Source of the DNA: Collinsella sp.
Lineage (GTDB): Bacteria > Actinomycetota > Coriobacteriia > Coriobacteriales > Coriobacteriaceae
DNA length: 57,896 bases
NCBI GenBank assembly: GCA_019414515.1
Contig: DXLX01000048.1
Span: 1 to 57,896, forward strand
Direction of reading: 5' to 3'
Shown: positions 15,362 to 24,770 of the stretch, in pieces
Layout of the letters: every line of letters begins with the position of its first letter
How positions within the stretch are numbered: the stretch's first letter is position 1
Position numbers and translations under genes: made by a program
Notes under the pieces: generated by a model
The model's input: only the letters and a program-made list of their open reading frames with translations
Told to the model about the DNA's origin: nothing
Databases searched by the model: none

Positions 15362-18043
15362 CTAGTTCTCGAGCAGGTCCTCGATAAAGCCGACGCGGTA
15401 GTTTTTGAAGATGACCTCGCCGCCATCTTGCGTGGCGTCCAGATCGACATCGCCCATGATGCCAAAGTCGTGGTCGCCATCCTCGTCGGCAAAGATCTGG
15501 TGCACGTGCCACACGTGTGCAGCCTTCTCGTCGGACTCATCGATGGAAAACATCGCGGCACTGCGGGCATCTCCGTCGGTGAGGATTTCCTCGTGCTGCT
15601 CATGGTAGGCATCGAGCGCTTTTTGCCAGCGGATTTCGCTCATGCCCCAGTCGTCGTCGAGCTCGCCCAGGTCGCGAACATGCTCGCGAGCGGCAAGGGT
15701 CACGCGGCGGAAGAGCGCGTTGCGCACCAGCAGCGTGCAGCCGCGGCGGTCCGCCACGACCTCGTCGATGCCCTGCGGCGGCGCGGCGTCGAGGGCTGCC
15801 GGGTTGCCGGCGTTCTCCCACTCGTCCACCAGGCTCGAGTCCACCGAGCGCACCACAAAGCCCAGCCACGAGATAATGTCGCGCAGGCGCTCGTCGCGCT
15901 TCTCGATGGGTACGGTGCGGTCGAGAGAACGGTAGGCCTCTGCCAGGTAGCGCAGTAAAATGCCCTCTGAGCGGGCGATGCCGAGCTTTTGAATGTAGCC
16001 CTTAAAATCGCTCGCGCTTTCCAGCATATCGCGCAGAACGCTCTTGGGAGAGAGCTGGTAGTCGTTTGCCCAGGGTACTTCCTGGCGGTACTTGTCAAAA
16101 GCGGCGTCGAGCAAATCCTCGAGCGGCTTTTCGTACGTAACGTCCTGAATGCGCTCCAAGCGCTCCTCATACTCGATGCCGTCGGCCTTCATCTCGGCCA
16201 TAGCGCGATCGCGTGCTGCGCGCTCCTGTGCGCGCAGCACCTGCTTGGGATCCTCGAGCGTTGCCTCGACCATCGAGATCAGGTCCATGGTATAGGTCTC
16301 GCTCTCGGGATCGAGCAGCTCCAATGCGGCAAGCAAGAACGGCGAGAGCGGCTGATCGAGCGCGAAGTCCTCGGGCAGATCGACCGTCAGCGCATAGTCG
16401 ATGTCTGGTGCGGCGTCAGTCGGGGCGTCGGGTGCGGGCGGCACCTCGGTGCGAACGACGACGCCGGAATCGATGAGCGTGGCGAAGATCTCGTCGGCGC
16501 GAACCTCGAGCTTAGCCTTTTCCTCGGGAGTCTGCAGGCTCGTCTCGATGAGGTCGTGTACGCGGGCGCGGGCATCGCCGCCCTGCTCGACCACGCTAAT
16601 CACCATGGAGTGTGTGATGCGCAGGCGCGGCTTGAGCGTCTCGGGTTGCGTCTCGATTAGGCGCTCGAAGGTCTGCTTGTTCCAGGTGACAAAGCCCTCG
16701 GGGGCCTTTTTCTTTTTAATCTTACGGAGTTTTTTGGGGTCGTCGCCCGCTTTGGCCATAAGCTTGGCATTCTCGATCTCGTGCTCGGGTGCCTCGGCGA
16801 TCACCATGCCCTCGGTGTCGAAGCCCGAGCGGCCGGCGCGACCGGCAATCTGATGGAACTCGCGGGCGCGCAGGCGACGCATCTTGTAGCCATCGAACTT
16901 GGTGAGCGCGGTGAGCACCACGGTGTGGATGGGTACGTTGATGCCGACGCCGAGCGTATCGGTGCCGCAGATGACGGGCAGCAGGCCCTGCTGCGCCAAG
17001 CGCTCGACCAGCAGGCGATAGCGCGGCAACATGCCAGCATGGTGCACGCCGACGCCGCATCCAAGCAGGCGCTTGAGAATCTTGCCAAAGGCCGTCGAGA
17101 AGCTCGTTCCCTTGGCAGCATCCTTAATGGCCTCGCGCTGCTCCTTGCTGGCGATGCCAAAATTGGCGAGCGACTGTGCCGTCGCAAGGGCGGCATCCTG
17201 GCTAAAGTGCACGATATAGAGCGGGGCCTCGCCGCGGCGCATGGCGAGCTCGACGGTGCCCTCGAGGGAGGTCGTCACATAGTCGTAGCTCAGCGGAACA
17301 GGACGCGGGGCGTCGACAACCAAGTCGCAAGCAGCGCCGGTGTGCTCCTCGAGTGAGGCGGCGATGGCGGTGACATCGCCGAGCGTGGCGCTCATGAGCA
17401 TAAACTGCGTGTGGGGCAGGGTGAGCAGCGGCACCTGCCAGGCCCAGCCGCGGTCGGGGTCGGCAAAGTAGTGGAACTCGTCCATGGCCACGCAGCCCAC
17501 GTCGGCGCCCTTGCCCTCACGCAGTGCATCGTTGGCAAGGATTTCGGCCGTGCAGCAGATGACGGGCGCCTTGGTGTTGATGTGCGTGTCGCCGGTGATC
17601 ATACCGACGTTATCGCGGCCGAGCACCTGTACCAGATCGAAGAACTTTTCGCTGACCAGGGCCTTGATAGGGGCCGTGTAATAGCAACGTTTGCCCTGCG
17701 CCATGCCCATAAAGAGCATGCCCAGCGCGACGAGCGATTTACCCGATCCGGTCGGTGTTCCCAAAATGACGTGATCGCCGGCAGCCAGGTCCATGAGGGC
17801 CTCTTCTTGGTGATCCCACAACTCAATGCCGCGATCGCTCGTCCATTCAAAGAAGCGTTCGAAGGCTTGATCGGGCGTAAGCCACGGTTCGGGCTCGCTG
17901 CCGTCCTCGGGCTCCCACCAGGTGGGGGAGAGCGCGCCGAGCGAGCCAAACTCGGCTTCGGTTCCCGTGCCGCCCGAGAATGAGCTGGCGGCGCCGGCGC
18001 CGGAGACGGTGCTGGCGGCGGTATCTGTCGTGGTCTGTGCCAT
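15362..18043 (-). CDS. Ski2-like DEAD/DEAH-box RNA helicase
   Basis: 893 residues. A Ser/Ala/Gly-rich N-terminus (1-50) precedes an SF2 helicase core with Walker A GTPTGSGKS (95-103), motif II DEFH, motif III SAT and motif VI QIAGRAGR. The long C-terminal half resembles the DUF3516 extension of actinobacterial Ski2-like helicases. A lysine patch KKIKKKKAPEG follows the core. Such enzymes are thought to unwind RNA during turnover or ribosome-related work. The start is ATG with AGAAAG upstream. trmB lies upstream on the same strand at 98 nt. Confidence 0.92.
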   Translation of the reverse strand: MAQTTTDTAASTVSGAGAASSFSGGTGTEAEFGSLGALSPTWWEPEDGSEPEPWLTPDQAFERFFEWTSDRGIELWDHQEEALMDLAAGDHVILGTPTGSGKSLVALGMLFMGMAQGKRCYYTAPIKALVSEKFFDLVQVLGRDNVGMITGDTHINTKAPVICCTAEILANDALREGKGADVGCVAMDEFHYFADPDRGWAWQVPLLTLPHTQFMLMSATLGDVTAIAASLEEHTGAACDLVVDAPRPVPLSYDYVTTSLEGTVELAMRRGEAPLYIVHFSQDAALATAQSLANFGIASKEQREAIKDAAKGTSFSTAFGKILKRLLGCGVGVHHAGMLPRYRLLVERLAQQGLLPVICGTDTLGVGINVPIHTVVLTALTKFDGYKMRRLRAREFHQIAGRAGRSGFDTEGMVIAEAPEHEIENAKLMAKAGDDPKKLRKIKKKKAPEGFVTWNKQTFERLIETQPETLKPRLRITHSMVISVVEQGGDARARVHDLIETSLQTPEEKAKLEVRADEIFATLIDSGVVVRTEVPPAPDAPTDAAPDIDYALTVDLPEDFALDQPLSPFLLAALELLDPESETYTMDLISMVEATLEDPKQVLRAQERAARDRAMAEMKADGIEYEERLERIQDVTYEKPLEDLLDAAFDKYRQEVPWANDYQLSPKSVLRDMLESASDFKGYIQKLGIARSEGILLRYLAEAYRSLDRTVPIEKRDERLRDIISWLGFVVRSVDSSLVDEWENAGNPAALDAAPPQGIDEVVADRRGCTLLVRNALFRRVTLAAREHVRDLGELDDDWGMSEIRWQKALDAYHEQHEEILTDGDARSAAMFSIDESDEKAAHVWHVHQIFADEDGDHDFGIMGDVDLDATQDGGEVIFKNYRVGFIEDLLEN

Positions 18044-18141
18044 GTGTTTGCTTTCTCTCGCGATTGTCCGCCAACTATTATGGCGTAGCGGCGGCGCGGG
18101 GTGCCAGCGCGCGAGAAAATGCAGGAAATGGGCGCGTGAAG

Positions 18142-18981
18142 TTAGTGCTCTTGCGGCAGGCGCTTCTTGCCTTTGCGGGCGCGGTTTCTAAAGTTCTCGA
18201 CGGCCTCTTCCATGCCCAGGGGTACATAGGTGAGCTCGTCGAGGTTATCGGGCAGGTAGCACGCAAGACTTTGCTCCTGCTCTCGGCCTGCTGCGAGTGT
18301 CTCTTCGGTAGGCTTCTCGCCGGGTGTGGCACAAATGCCATAGACGACGGCACCCATCTCGCGCGTACGGCATTCATATTCGGTCTCGGGGTGCTCGGGA
18401 TGGTCGCGGCGGACGTTGTCGCTTACCCAAAGTGTGTCGTAGCCTGCCGCGGCGAACTGCCCCAGGGCGTAGTCGCGCAATGGCTTGCTGTCGGTGCGCA
18501 GCGTGACGGTGGCGCCGGCTGCAAAGAGCGGGCGGTAGATCATCAGATGGTCGACATGGACGAGTCGTTTTTTGGCGTACTTGGCCTTGGGCTGCGGCGT
18601 GGGAAAGTTAATGGTGATGGCATCGAGCTCGCCTGCGGCAAATAGCTGCGGCAGCGATGCGGCGCCTCGGGGCAGAACGAGTGCGTTGGTCAGTTCCTGC
18701 TCGCAGATTTTCTGTGCGGCATAGGTGATGCAGATGGGCTCCTGGTCCATGCCGATAAAGAGCGTGTCGGGCTCACGGCGAGCGCGCTCAACCAGATAGG
18801 TGCCTTTGCCGCAGCCCAGATCCAGATGAAGGTGTTCGAAGGGCTTGCTGCCAACTGGCGCGCAAGTCTCGCGCCAATCTCCGGCATAGATTTCGGGGTT
18901 CGTCTCAATCGCATCGGCGTAGCGCTCCAGGCGCTCCTCGAGCACAAAGTTCTTAGGCGTGCGAACGTGGACGGCTCCCAT
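18142..18981 (-). CDS. trmB: tRNA (guanine-N7)-methyltransferase TrmB
   Basis: 279 residues of the TrmB Rossmann methyltransferase family, which makes m7G46 in tRNA using SAM. The SAM loop is DLGCGKGTYL (about 54-63). The family motif usually written DPWPKKRHxKRRL appears here as TPQPKAKYAKKRL, so the Asp and Trp are replaced; the lysine/arginine part is kept. AAGGAG precedes the ATG. The C-terminus ends with a basic RNRARKGKKR stretch. The variant motif leaves some doubt about exact substrate. Confidence 0.85.
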   Translation of the reverse strand: MGAVHVRTPKNFVLEERLERYADAIETNPEIYAGDWRETCAPVGSKPFEHLHLDLGCGKGTYLVERARREPDTLFIGMDQEPICITYAAQKICEQELTNALVLPRGAASLPQLFAAGELDAITINFPTPQPKAKYAKKRLVHVDHLMIYRPLFAAGATVTLRTDSKPLRDYALGQFAAAGYDTLWVSDNVRRDHPEHPETEYECRTREMGAVVYGICATPGEKPTEETLAAGREQEQSLACYLPDNLDELTYVPLGMEEAVENFRNRARKGKKRLPQEH

Positions 18982-19100
18982 GAGGCTCCTTGGTCATAAG
19001 TATGGAACGCATGGCCGCGCGTTCCGTCAATGGGTTGAAAAAGGGGTGGGCATAGTTTGCCCGAAAGACGCGGTGCGGCTCGACGGCGAGTCGTCGGTGC

Positions 19101-19973
19101 CTACAGGCGCTTGAGAATCACATAGCGGTTGAGATCGCCGCTGCGACCGTCAGCATGGAAGCGCTCAAGCTCGCGCACGGGGACCTCGCCGCTCTTGTAG
19201 AACGTACGGACGCCGCGCACCAGGTCGGTAATCTGCTGATCGTCAAAGTGATGGCAATAGCGGTAGGCGTGACGGTCGTTTTGCCAGCCAATGAGGTGGT
19301 CGCCGGCTTCAAACTGCGCGGAATCGTAACCCTCAAACGGCGGGGTGAGCTCGGCGCGGGCTTCGGCGCGAACGGCCTTGCGCGCCATGCGCTCGTCGTT
19401 CATAAACTCCCAAAAACTGATGGCGATGATGCCACCCGGGCGCGTTTGGCGCACCAAGGCATCAAGTACGCGTACACGGTACTCGCACGACGGCACATGG
19501 TGCATAAAGCCAAAGCAGACCGAGATGTCGGCGAGCGGGGCGTCGAAAAGCACGTCGGGTGTCTCGGCGGGGTTGAGCTTCATAAGGGCGTCGAGTACGT
19601 CGAGTTCCTGGAAGTGCAGGTTGGGAATGCGCAGGGCGTGGCCGCGTGCATCGATGGCCAGGTCCTGGCACGAGTCGACACCATAGAACTCGAAGGGGCA
19701 GCTGGCGTCTGCCGAGGGGCTCGTGCCGTCCACGCCTTTGGCAGCCAGCGTGCCGCCGGCGGCAAAGTTCTCGAAGCGCATGTTGCCGCAGGCAAGGTCG
19801 AAGACGCGGACGGGATGCTCGATCGTGGCGACGTCGAGCTGTTCGAGCGCAATGTCCATGGTGCGCACCCAGCCGGGCCACGGGGCCTGACGCGTATCGG
19901 AAAAGGAGGCGGAGTGCTCGCGATAGAACGTGTTGTTGAGCTGGATGAGCGATGAGGCGAAATCGCGGTTCAC
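19101..19973 (-). CDS. class I SAM-dependent methyltransferase
   Basis: 290 residues with the SAM-binding VFDLACGNMRF (about 55-65) and FHEL-type strands typical of Rossmann methyltransferases; FGFMHHVPSCEYRVRVLDALVR and GGIIAISFWEF match motifs II and III. The substrate is not identifiable. The frame opens at 20021, but a GTG at 19973 has GGAGGGAG 9 nt upstream and is the better start. It is divergent from the XRE regulator and may be transcribed with trmB, 119 nt downstream. Confidence 0.8.
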   Translation of the reverse strand: MNRDFASSLIQLNNTFYREHSASFSDTRQAPWPGWVRTMDIALEQLDVATIEHPVRVFDLACGNMRFENFAAGGTLAAKGVDGTSPSADASCPFEFYGVDSCQDLAIDARGHALRIPNLHFQELDVLDALMKLNPAETPDVLFDAPLADISVCFGFMHHVPSCEYRVRVLDALVRQTRPGGIIAISFWEFMNDERMARKAVRAEARAELTPPFEGYDSAQFEAGDHLIGWQNDRHAYRYCHHFDDQQITDLVRGVRTFYKSGEVPVRELERFHADGRSGDLNRYVILKRL

Positions 19974-20240
19974 GGCGCGGGACTCCCTCCGTTGGCGGTG
20001 CGGAATAAACAGTACGACCATACTACCGTTAACGCCGCAACGGGGACAACCAAGCTACGGGTCATTGCTTTGTTTGGACACATTTCCGCAGCTCATATGC
20101 ACCCGCAACCGCCGGTTGTCAAAAATCTCACTAGAATAGGTGGCATGCTTTTGGCGGTGGCGGATAGATTTTTAACTGTGCAAGGCGCCTTAAGAACAAA
20201 AACGGTCCGGCGGCACGGCTGGCATCACATAGGAGGAACC

Positions 20241-20963
20241 ATGAATGTAGAAACTGCGCAGCGGCTCGCCGACCTTCGTCGCAGCAAGGGTTTTAGCCAA
20301 GAAGGGTTGGCGCGAAAGCTGGGACTGTCGCGCCAGGCGGTCAGTAAATGGGAGCGTGCGGAGAGCTCGCCCGATACCGAGAACCTGATCTCGCTCGCAA
20401 AACTCTATGGCGTGAGTTTGGACGAGCTCCTCAATCCGAGTGACGAGATCGAGGACGATATCGAATTTGAGAACGAGGACCGCGCCCGTCAGCGCGAGGC
20501 CGAGGCCGCGGAGCGTGCCCGCACCCATGAGGCAGCGGCGCGCGCCACCGAGGCGGCAACACAGGCGAGTGATGCCGCGGCCAAGGCGGCGCAGGCGGCG
20601 AGTTGGAGCGCGCAGGCTGCCAATGCGGCGACGGCTCAGGTGACGGGTGCCGGTGCGACCAGCGTGACTCCGGTGAAAGGTCCGTTCCAGTCGTTCCCGT
20701 ATTGGGCTGTGTGCTGGCTGCTGTTCTTTTTGCTGATGTTCCTGTTTGGCGCCGGCCCCTTTGCCGCACTGATCTTCTTTACGATTCCCATCTATCACTG
20801 GGTGGCGCGTGCGCTCGATGGTGATTGGGCGCGCGGGGATATTCAGGTTGGTCCGGCACCGGCGGTCGCTATGACTAAGGGGAAGAACGTTTCCGCTTCG
20901 GTTGACGCTGACATGGCTGCCGCGGCCACCGCTGAGCCGATTGCCAAAGAGGGTGATGAATGA
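20241..20963 (+). CDS. XRE-family HTH regulator with membrane domain
   Basis: 240 residues. An N-terminal XRE helix-turn-helix (about 5-60, GLSRQAVSKWERAES) is followed by an Ala/Glu-rich helical linker (about 75-135) and two closely spaced hydrophobic segments (about 150-185). The protein is probably a membrane-tethered repressor that senses the envelope or its downstream partner. AGGAGG precedes the ATG; the open frame from 19992 has no such site. The stop overlaps the next gene's ATG by four bases, indicating translational coupling. Confidence 0.88.
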   Translation: MNVETAQRLADLRRSKGFSQEGLARKLGLSRQAVSKWERAESSPDTENLISLAKLYGVSLDELLNPSDEIEDDIEFENEDRARQREAEAAERARTHEAAARATEAATQASDAAAKAAQAASWSAQAANAATAQVTGAGATSVTPVKGPFQSFPYWAVCWLLFFLLMFLFGAGPFAALIFFTIPIYHWVARALDGDWARGDIQVGPAPAVAMTKGKNVSASVDADMAAAATAEPIAKEGDE

Positions 20964-21859
20964 TGAAGCTTTCGCATGAATCCAAGGTACGCTTGGGTGT
21001 TGGCATCGGAGCGTTTGTGCTTATCATCGGGCTTGTCTTTGGTGCTTCGCAGCTATTGGCTCATTCCGATATGGTGCGTACGACCGGTATTCTATCTGGA
21101 GATTTGTCTGATTTTGACGATATGTTTGACGACGATGATCTCTTGGATAGCGGTAACTATTCCGCTCGGCCTCAGCAGCTTTCGAGCGAAACGTTTGATG
21201 CCGACGCGTTCCAATCGCTCGACTTGGACGTGACGTCGGGGACGGTCGAGGTTAAATGTGTCTCTGGCGGCCCGGTGCGTGTTATCGAAAGCGGTCGCGT
21301 TGCGAAGGGAACGTCTGCTTCTGATGCGGCTACCCGGAACCTTGCTGAGGTCAAGGGCTCTACGCTCAAGATCAGTCAGTTCGACTACGATGATAAGCGC
21401 GCGATTGACCGCACAATTACCATTGAGCTGCCGCGAGATGTTGCGGATAACCTGGTGGGCATTACGGCGAATGTAGGGTCGGGCGACCTGGCGGTCGCGG
21501 ACATTGCGTGCCATGATCTGGTTATAACGTTGAATTCGGGAGACGTTGAGTTTACGGGCACCGTGACCGACACCCTGAATGCCGAGGTCGGTTCGGGCGA
21601 CATGACGTTCGATCTCTACCAGGCGCCCGCGAAGTCGATGGACGTGAGTGTGGGCTCGGGTGATGTGGAGATGACGGTTCCGAACTCTACAGGCTTTAAG
21701 GCGAGCCTCACCTTGGGCAGCGGCGACTTCGAGAGCGATTTCCTTCCGCTTGACTACGACGGCGAGACCATTTTGAATCTTGAATTCGATAATGGCGATA
21801 AGTCCGCCACGTATCGTTTTGAGGTTGGTTCGGGCGACATGTCATTTGATTCAGAGTGA
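20960..21859 (+). CDS. membrane-anchored DUF4097-type beta-repeat protein
   Basis: 299 residues. One N-terminal membrane segment (about 10-32) is followed by an Asp-rich stretch and an extracellular DUF4097/LiaG-like domain. The domain carries six spaced GSGD-type turns (VGSGDLAV, NSGDVEF, VGSGDMTF, VGSGDVEM, GSGDFES, VGSGDMSF), the signature of a right-handed beta-helix. Pairs of an XRE-membrane regulator and a DUF4097 protein often belong to envelope-stress modules, so this may be the sensor or effector. A second ATG directly follows the first. Confidence 0.85.
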   Translation: MMKLSHESKVRLGVGIGAFVLIIGLVFGASQLLAHSDMVRTTGILSGDLSDFDDMFDDDDLLDSGNYSARPQQLSSETFDADAFQSLDLDVTSGTVEVKCVSGGPVRVIESGRVAKGTSASDAATRNLAEVKGSTLKISQFDYDDKRAIDRTITIELPRDVADNLVGITANVGSGDLAVADIACHDLVITLNSGDVEFTGTVTDTLNAEVGSGDMTFDLYQAPAKSMDVSVGSGDVEMTVPNSTGFKASLTLGSGDFESDFLPLDYDGETILNLEFDNGDKSATYRFEVGSGDMSFDSE

Positions 21860-21907
21860 CGGGCGGTTATCGAAGACTTATAAACCATAGCTGCGCTGTT
21901 TGATGGA

Positions 21908-21945
21908 GGCGCCGGAGCCGTGACGGGCTCCGGCGCCTTTGCCTT
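21908..21945 (+). terminator. terminator of the regulator-DUF4097 operon
   Basis: GGCGCCGGAGCC (21908-21919) pairs with GGCTCCGGCGCC (21926-21937), followed by TTTGCCTTT. The elp3 start codon is only 12 nt past the tail. Confidence 0.8.
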
Positions 21946-21951
21946 TACAAT
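21946..21951 (+). promoter_or_regulatory. -10 element of elp3, possible leaderless start
   Basis: TACAAT at 21946-21951 ends 6 nt before the elp3 ATG. If used, transcription would start at or within a few bases of the start codon, giving a leaderless mRNA. No good Shine-Dalgarno other than GGGGG is present. Confidence 0.45.
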
Positions 21952-21957
21952 GGGGGC

Positions 21958-23865
21958 ATGGAACAGATTATCTTGAACATACTTGAGGCCCTGCGTCGCG
22001 GCGAGACCGTGGACGACAAGGCGCTCGTCAAACTGATACATGCCGAGGCGCGCCGTGAGGGTGCCGACAAACGCGATTTGGCCAAGCGCCGTCTGCTGCC
22101 GTTCTACCAGCGGGTTAAACGTGAGGAGCCGGCTCGTTGGGCTGCGTGGAATGTCGATACCGAGCTGGAACGTCGACTGCTGCAGGTGCTGCGTATGAAG
22201 CCTCGTCGCACGGCTTCGGGCGTGGCGACCATTACCGTCATTACCAAGCCCTGGCCATGCTCGGGCGATTGCCTGTTTTGCCCCAATGACCTGCGCATGC
22301 CTAAAAGCTATCTGCACGCCGAGCCGGCGTGCGCCCGTGCGGAGCAAAACTGCTTTGACCCGTATCTGCAGGTGAGCGCTCGTCTGACCGCGCTTTCGCA
22401 GATGGGGCATGCGACCGACAAGATAGAGCTCATCGTGCTCGGTGGCACCTGGAGCGACTATCCGCAAGGGTATCAAACGTGGTTTATGTCGGAGCTTTTC
22501 CGTGCGCTCAATGACGATGCCGTCGCCGGTGTGGCGGCAAACCCCATGTTGGCGCGTCCGGGCATCAGCCGTGCCGAGGCAGGGCGCCTGCTCGATGACG
22601 CTCCCGCCGATGCCCTGCCGCCGGTGGTAACAGAGCGCCGCGAGCGCTATCGGGCTGCCGGCATTGCGACAGACGAGGCTGAGCTTGCTGCCGGCGTTGC
22701 CGACGAGCAGGGGCGTGTGGATGCTGTCGTTGGTGGCTATAACCGCGCAGTGGGCCGTCTGTACGGCCCCGGTACGCCATGGGGCGAGGCTGCCGAGTGG
22801 CAGACGGCAACGATGGAGGAGCTTGAGCGTCAGCAGCGCATCAACGAGACGGCGAAGCATCGCGTGGTGGGGCTCGTTATCGAGACGCGCCCCGATGCCG
22901 TAACGCCGCAGGCCCTCACGCTCATCCGCCGCCTGGGTTGCACCAAGATTCAGATGGGTATTCAGAGTCTTGACCAGCATCTACTCGATATCAACGAGCG
23001 CCGCATTTCGGTGGCGCAGATCGAGCGGGCGTTTTCGCTCGCGCGCCTGTTTGGCTTTAAGATCCACGCGCACTTTATGCTCAACTTGCTGGGCGCCACG
23101 CCTGATGGGGACAAGTGCGACTACGAGCGCTTTATGACCGAGGGCGCCTTTATGCCCGACGAGGTCAAGGTCTACCCGTGCGCGCTCATCGAGGGCTCGC
23201 GTCTGGTGGGCTGTTACGAGCGTGGCGAGTGGCGCCCCTATACCGAGGACGAGCTGCTCGATGTGTTGGCCGACGACATCGTGGTGACGCCGGCGTTCTG
23301 CCGCATCAGCCGCATGATCCGCGACTTTAGCTCCGATGACATCATGGTGGGCAACAAGAAACCCAACCTGCGCCAGCTCGTTGAGAACCGCTTGGCTGCT
23401 TGGGGTGACGGTGCGACGGTGCGTGAGATTCGCTATCGCGAGATCAGCACGGCGGGCGCCGACCTGGACGAGTTGACCCTTGACGAGGAAGTGGCGTACG
23501 AGACGCCGGTGACGCACGAGCGCTTTTTGCAGTGGGTGACACCGCAGGGCAAAATCGCGGGCTTTTTGCGCCTGTCGCTGCCCGACCGCGCGTTTGTTGC
23601 CGCGCATGCGGACGAGTTGCCGACGGTGTCGGACGAGGCGATGATTCGCGAGGTTCACGTGTATGGCATGGCGGCGCGCGTGGGCGATCAAGGCCAGGCG
23701 GCGCAGCATCACGGGTTAGGGCGTTTGCTCGTAGAACGTGCGTGCGAGATTGCCCGGGATGCGGGTTATGCGCGTATCAACGTGATTAGCGCGATTGGCA
23801 CACGTGAGTACTATCGTCATCTTGGATTTTATGACCATGGCCTTTATCTGCAAAAGGAGCTCTAG
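21958..23865 (+). CDS. elp3: Elp3-type tRNA uridine-34 modification enzyme (radical SAM plus GNAT)
   Basis: 635 residues of stand-alone Elp3. An N-terminal radical SAM domain carries CSGDCLFC (C101, C105, C108), and a C-terminal GNAT acetyltransferase domain (about 490-635) carries HGLGRLLVERA and REYYRHLGF. Elp3 adds a carboxymethyl group to wobble U34 of tRNA from acetyl-CoA; in eukaryotes it is the core of Elongator, while archaea and some bacteria use it alone. An insertion around residues 165-300 sits in the middle of the radical SAM barrel. The stop is directly followed by the next ATG. Confidence 0.9.
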   Translation: MEQIILNILEALRRGETVDDKALVKLIHAEARREGADKRDLAKRRLLPFYQRVKREEPARWAAWNVDTELERRLLQVLRMKPRRTASGVATITVITKPWPCSGDCLFCPNDLRMPKSYLHAEPACARAEQNCFDPYLQVSARLTALSQMGHATDKIELIVLGGTWSDYPQGYQTWFMSELFRALNDDAVAGVAANPMLARPGISRAEAGRLLDDAPADALPPVVTERRERYRAAGIATDEAELAAGVADEQGRVDAVVGGYNRAVGRLYGPGTPWGEAAEWQTATMEELERQQRINETAKHRVVGLVIETRPDAVTPQALTLIRRLGCTKIQMGIQSLDQHLLDINERRISVAQIERAFSLARLFGFKIHAHFMLNLLGATPDGDKCDYERFMTEGAFMPDEVKVYPCALIEGSRLVGCYERGEWRPYTEDELLDVLADDIVVTPAFCRISRMIRDFSSDDIMVGNKKPNLRQLVENRLAAWGDGATVREIRYREISTAGADLDELTLDEEVAYETPVTHERFLQWVTPQGKIAGFLRLSLPDRAFVAAHADELPTVSDEAMIREVHVYGMAARVGDQGQAAQHHGLGRLLVERACEIARDAGYARINVISAIGTREYYRHLGFYDHGLYLQKEL

Positions 23866-24744
23866 ATGAACAAGCCGAGTGTTTCTGCCGGCGTCGTTGC
23901 CGGCGTTGCTCTGGGGGCCGCGGCGCTTGGCGCGGCCGCTGTCGCTGTCCGTGCTGCCTGTCTGCAGGTTGCGCGAACCCGCCATGGGTTGGCGCGTGTG
24001 AAACGCGTGCACGATGAGGGAGGCGACGAAGTCCGTGTATTGGTGCAAGGCGGCGTTTACCAAAGCGCAAGCTACGTTGGCGAGCGTTGGGCGGAGCCCG
24101 TCTTTGCGTACTATCGCGCGTTTGACGACGTGTTTGAGGCTGAGGACGCAATGCGTGATGCTTACGGGCATGGTATCGACCGTATGCTCATGCTGGGCGG
24201 CGGCGGGTTTGCCTATCCCAAGTTTGCACTGATGTCGCACGAGAGCTTGCGCATGGACGTCATTGAGTACGATGCCGAGATTACGCGCCTGGCGCGCCGT
24301 TGGTTCTACCTGGACGAGCTGGAGCGCACGGTGGGCGATCGCCTGCGAGTGATTACCGCTGAGGCTCGCTCGTATCTGGGCGTGACGAGCGTGGGTCATC
24401 GTCGCTACGACGTGGTCGTGAGCGATTGCTTTGGCGGTGCCGAGCCCGTACGCGAGCTGGCGACGGTTGAGGCATTGCGTTTGGTGCGAGGCAGCCTGAA
24501 CCCCGGGGGCATCTATGTTGCCAATATCGTGAGTGCGAACAGGGGGAGCGACGTGACGTTCCTGCGCGATTGCGTTGCCGCGGCACTCGAGGTATTCGCC
24601 CACGCCTGGGTGGTCCCATGCGGCGACGCGGAGTTCGGCGGCGAGGAAAACTACCTGCTCGTCGCCAGTGACGGCGATTATGCCTTTGCCGAAGCCGTGC
24701 CCTTCGACGCCGACTTCCTCGGCACCGTCCTTCACGACAAGTAA
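23866..24744 (+). CDS. spermidine-synthase-like methyltransferase-fold protein
   Basis: 292 residues. An N-terminal Ala/Val/Gly-rich hydrophobic segment (about 8-32) may anchor it to the membrane. A Rossmann domain follows, with LMLGGGGFAYP (about 108-118), DVIEYDAEITRLAR and VVVSDCFGG, as in spermidine synthases and related methyltransferases. True polyamine synthases are soluble, so a catalytic polyamine role is doubtful. AAGGAG within the end of elp3 serves as ribosome site and the ATG abuts the elp3 stop, so the two are one operon. Confidence 0.8.
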   Translation: MNKPSVSAGVVAGVALGAAALGAAAVAVRAACLQVARTRHGLARVKRVHDEGGDEVRVLVQGGVYQSASYVGERWAEPVFAYYRAFDDVFEAEDAMRDAYGHGIDRMLMLGGGGFAYPKFALMSHESLRMDVIEYDAEITRLARRWFYLDELERTVGDRLRVITAEARSYLGVTSVGHRRYDVVVSDCFGGAEPVRELATVEALRLVRGSLNPGGIYVANIVSANRGSDVTFLRDCVAAALEVFAHAWVVPCGDAEFGGEENYLLVASDGDYAFAEAVPFDADFLGTVLHDK

Positions 24745-24770
24745 GTCTCTCCGTCCCAAAAAGACGGGTC

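Noticed and set aside
23866..24744. functional spermidine synthase
   Set aside because: The Rossmann motifs fit the superfamily, but the N-terminal hydrophobic segment and the absence of other polyamine genes do not support naming it as such.
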